DNA from: Acinetobacter lwoffii
Lineage (GTDB): Bacteria; Pseudomonadota; Gammaproteobacteria; Pseudomonadales; Moraxellaceae
NCBI RefSeq assembly: GCF_002321025.1
Contig: NZ_DCLL01000058.1
Span: forward strand, 1-33,454
DNA length: 33,454 bases
Direction of reading: 5' to 3'
The translations under genes and the position numbers were made by a program. A model generated the notes under the pieces. The model had not been told where the DNA came from. It did no database searches and saw only the letters and a list, made by a program, of their open reading frames with translations. Each line of letters starts with the position of its first letter. The stretch's first letter is position 1. Below are positions 33,176 through 33,454 of the stretch, piece by piece.

Positions 33176-33206
33176 TAAAAAAGCGCCTGACGGCGCTTTT
33201 TTTTAA
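33176..33206. terminator. Terminator of the right-edge alcohol dehydrogenase
   Basis: The stem AAGCGCC / GGCGCTT with a TGAC loop (33181-33198) has A6 to its left and T8 to its right. It lies seven bases past the stop of the leftward gene at 33213. Confidence 0.92.
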
Positions 33207-33212
33207 TCATAT

Positions 33213-33454
33213 TTATGGCGTCAGAATCACTTTACGGCAGTCTTCTTCCTTTTTATCAAAAATACGGTAACCTTCCGCAGCATCTTCCAGTTTCATGCGA
33301 TGGGTAATAATCAGATCTGGAGACAGATCTCCATTTTCAATATGTTCTAGCAACTGCGGCAAGTAGTTATGCACATGGGTTTGTCCCATTTTAAAGGTTA
33401 AACCTTTGTCAAAGGCATCACCAAACAGGAAGCCATGAATTGGACCGGCATAAA
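33213..33454 (-). CDS. Zinc-dependent alcohol dehydrogenase, C-terminal fragment (cut by window edge)
   Basis: Only the last 80 or so codons are inside the window; the gene continues past the right edge. The visible part reads YAGPIHGFLFGDAFDKG, then GQTHVHNYLPQLLEHIENG, then HRMKLEDAAEGYRIFDKKE and ends EEDCRKVILTP. The closing block is typical of zinc medium-chain dehydrogenases of the formaldehyde-dehydrogenase-like group. The N-terminal zinc ligands and cofactor motif cannot be seen. It is a different gene from the dehydrogenase at 9991-11073, whose C-terminus is distinct. Substrate is unknown. Confidence 0.78.
   Translation of the reverse strand, partial: YAGPIHGFLFGDAFDKGLTFKMGQTHVHNYLPQLLEHIENGDLSPDLIITHRMKLEDAAEGYRIFDKKEEDCRKVILTP

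Noticed and set aside
33123..33206. 27-codon plus-strand ORF with an upstream GAGGGAGGG
   Set aside because: Its last third is the terminator hairpin and T-tract of the leftward dehydrogenase, and its composition is simply lysine-rich from A-tracts.

Overview
The window is a chromosomal segment centred on the replication origin of a gammaproteobacterium, most likely an Acinetobacter (Moraxellaceae). The evidence is the order rpmH (leftward) - oriC - dnaA - dnaN - recF - gyrB (rightward), the leftward set rpmH-rnpA-yidD-yidC-mnmE, the Acinetobacter-like neighbours (anmK/tyrS, guaD, hpt, BLUF photoreceptor, SotB, Alx/TerC), the moderate A+T content and very AT-rich intergenic DNA. Species cannot be fixed from this view. 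No prophage, insertion sequence, CRISPR array or tRNA gene was seen; almost everything is core chromosome.

Layout. 1-3.8 kb: a probable rRNA-operon promoter firing off the left edge, an unknown 97-aa gene, then tyrS and anmK (divergent). 3.8-9.6 kb: a secreted MltB-type lytic transglycosylase, a 680-bp gap packed with TTTAAATTC motifs and DnaA boxes, purEK, a DUF486 membrane protein and mpl. 10-14 kb: a zinc alcohol dehydrogenase, a BLUF blue-light protein, a small membrane protein, two tandem YjdJ-type GNAT genes and sotB. 14-19.4 kb: a yybP-ykoY (Mn2+) riboswitch ahead of alx, a nucleotidyltransferase-like gene, guaD with an overlapping 41-codon ORF, hpt, a GlsB/YeaQ protein and dsbC. 19.5-25.1 kb: a parS site, an MFS transporter, mnmE, and the yidC-yidD-rnpA-rpmH cluster. 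25.2-32 kb: oriC and dnaA-dnaN-recF-gyrB. 32-33.2 kb: 1.1 kb without genes, holding a further DnaA-box cluster. The right edge cuts a second zinc alcohol dehydrogenase.

How the genes fit together. The replication and segregation set is dominant: initiator, sliding clamp, RecF, gyrase, an origin with seven perfect DnaA boxes, a dnaA promoter with a DnaA box in its spacer, and one convincing plus one possible ParB site within about 6 kb of the origin. A second theme is peptidoglycan turnover: lytic transglycosylase, AnmK and Mpl are consecutive steps of cell-wall recycling. A third is purine metabolism (PurE/PurK, GuaD, Hpt).

The most interesting unexplained signal is a repeated AT element, TTTAAATTC (and its complement), which occurs eleven times in about 370 bp at 5.2-5.6 kb and recurs at oriC and downstream of gyrB. 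At all three places it lies beside DnaA boxes, often within 0-7 nt. This suggests that origin-type DNA is spread over three loci spanning some 27 kb.
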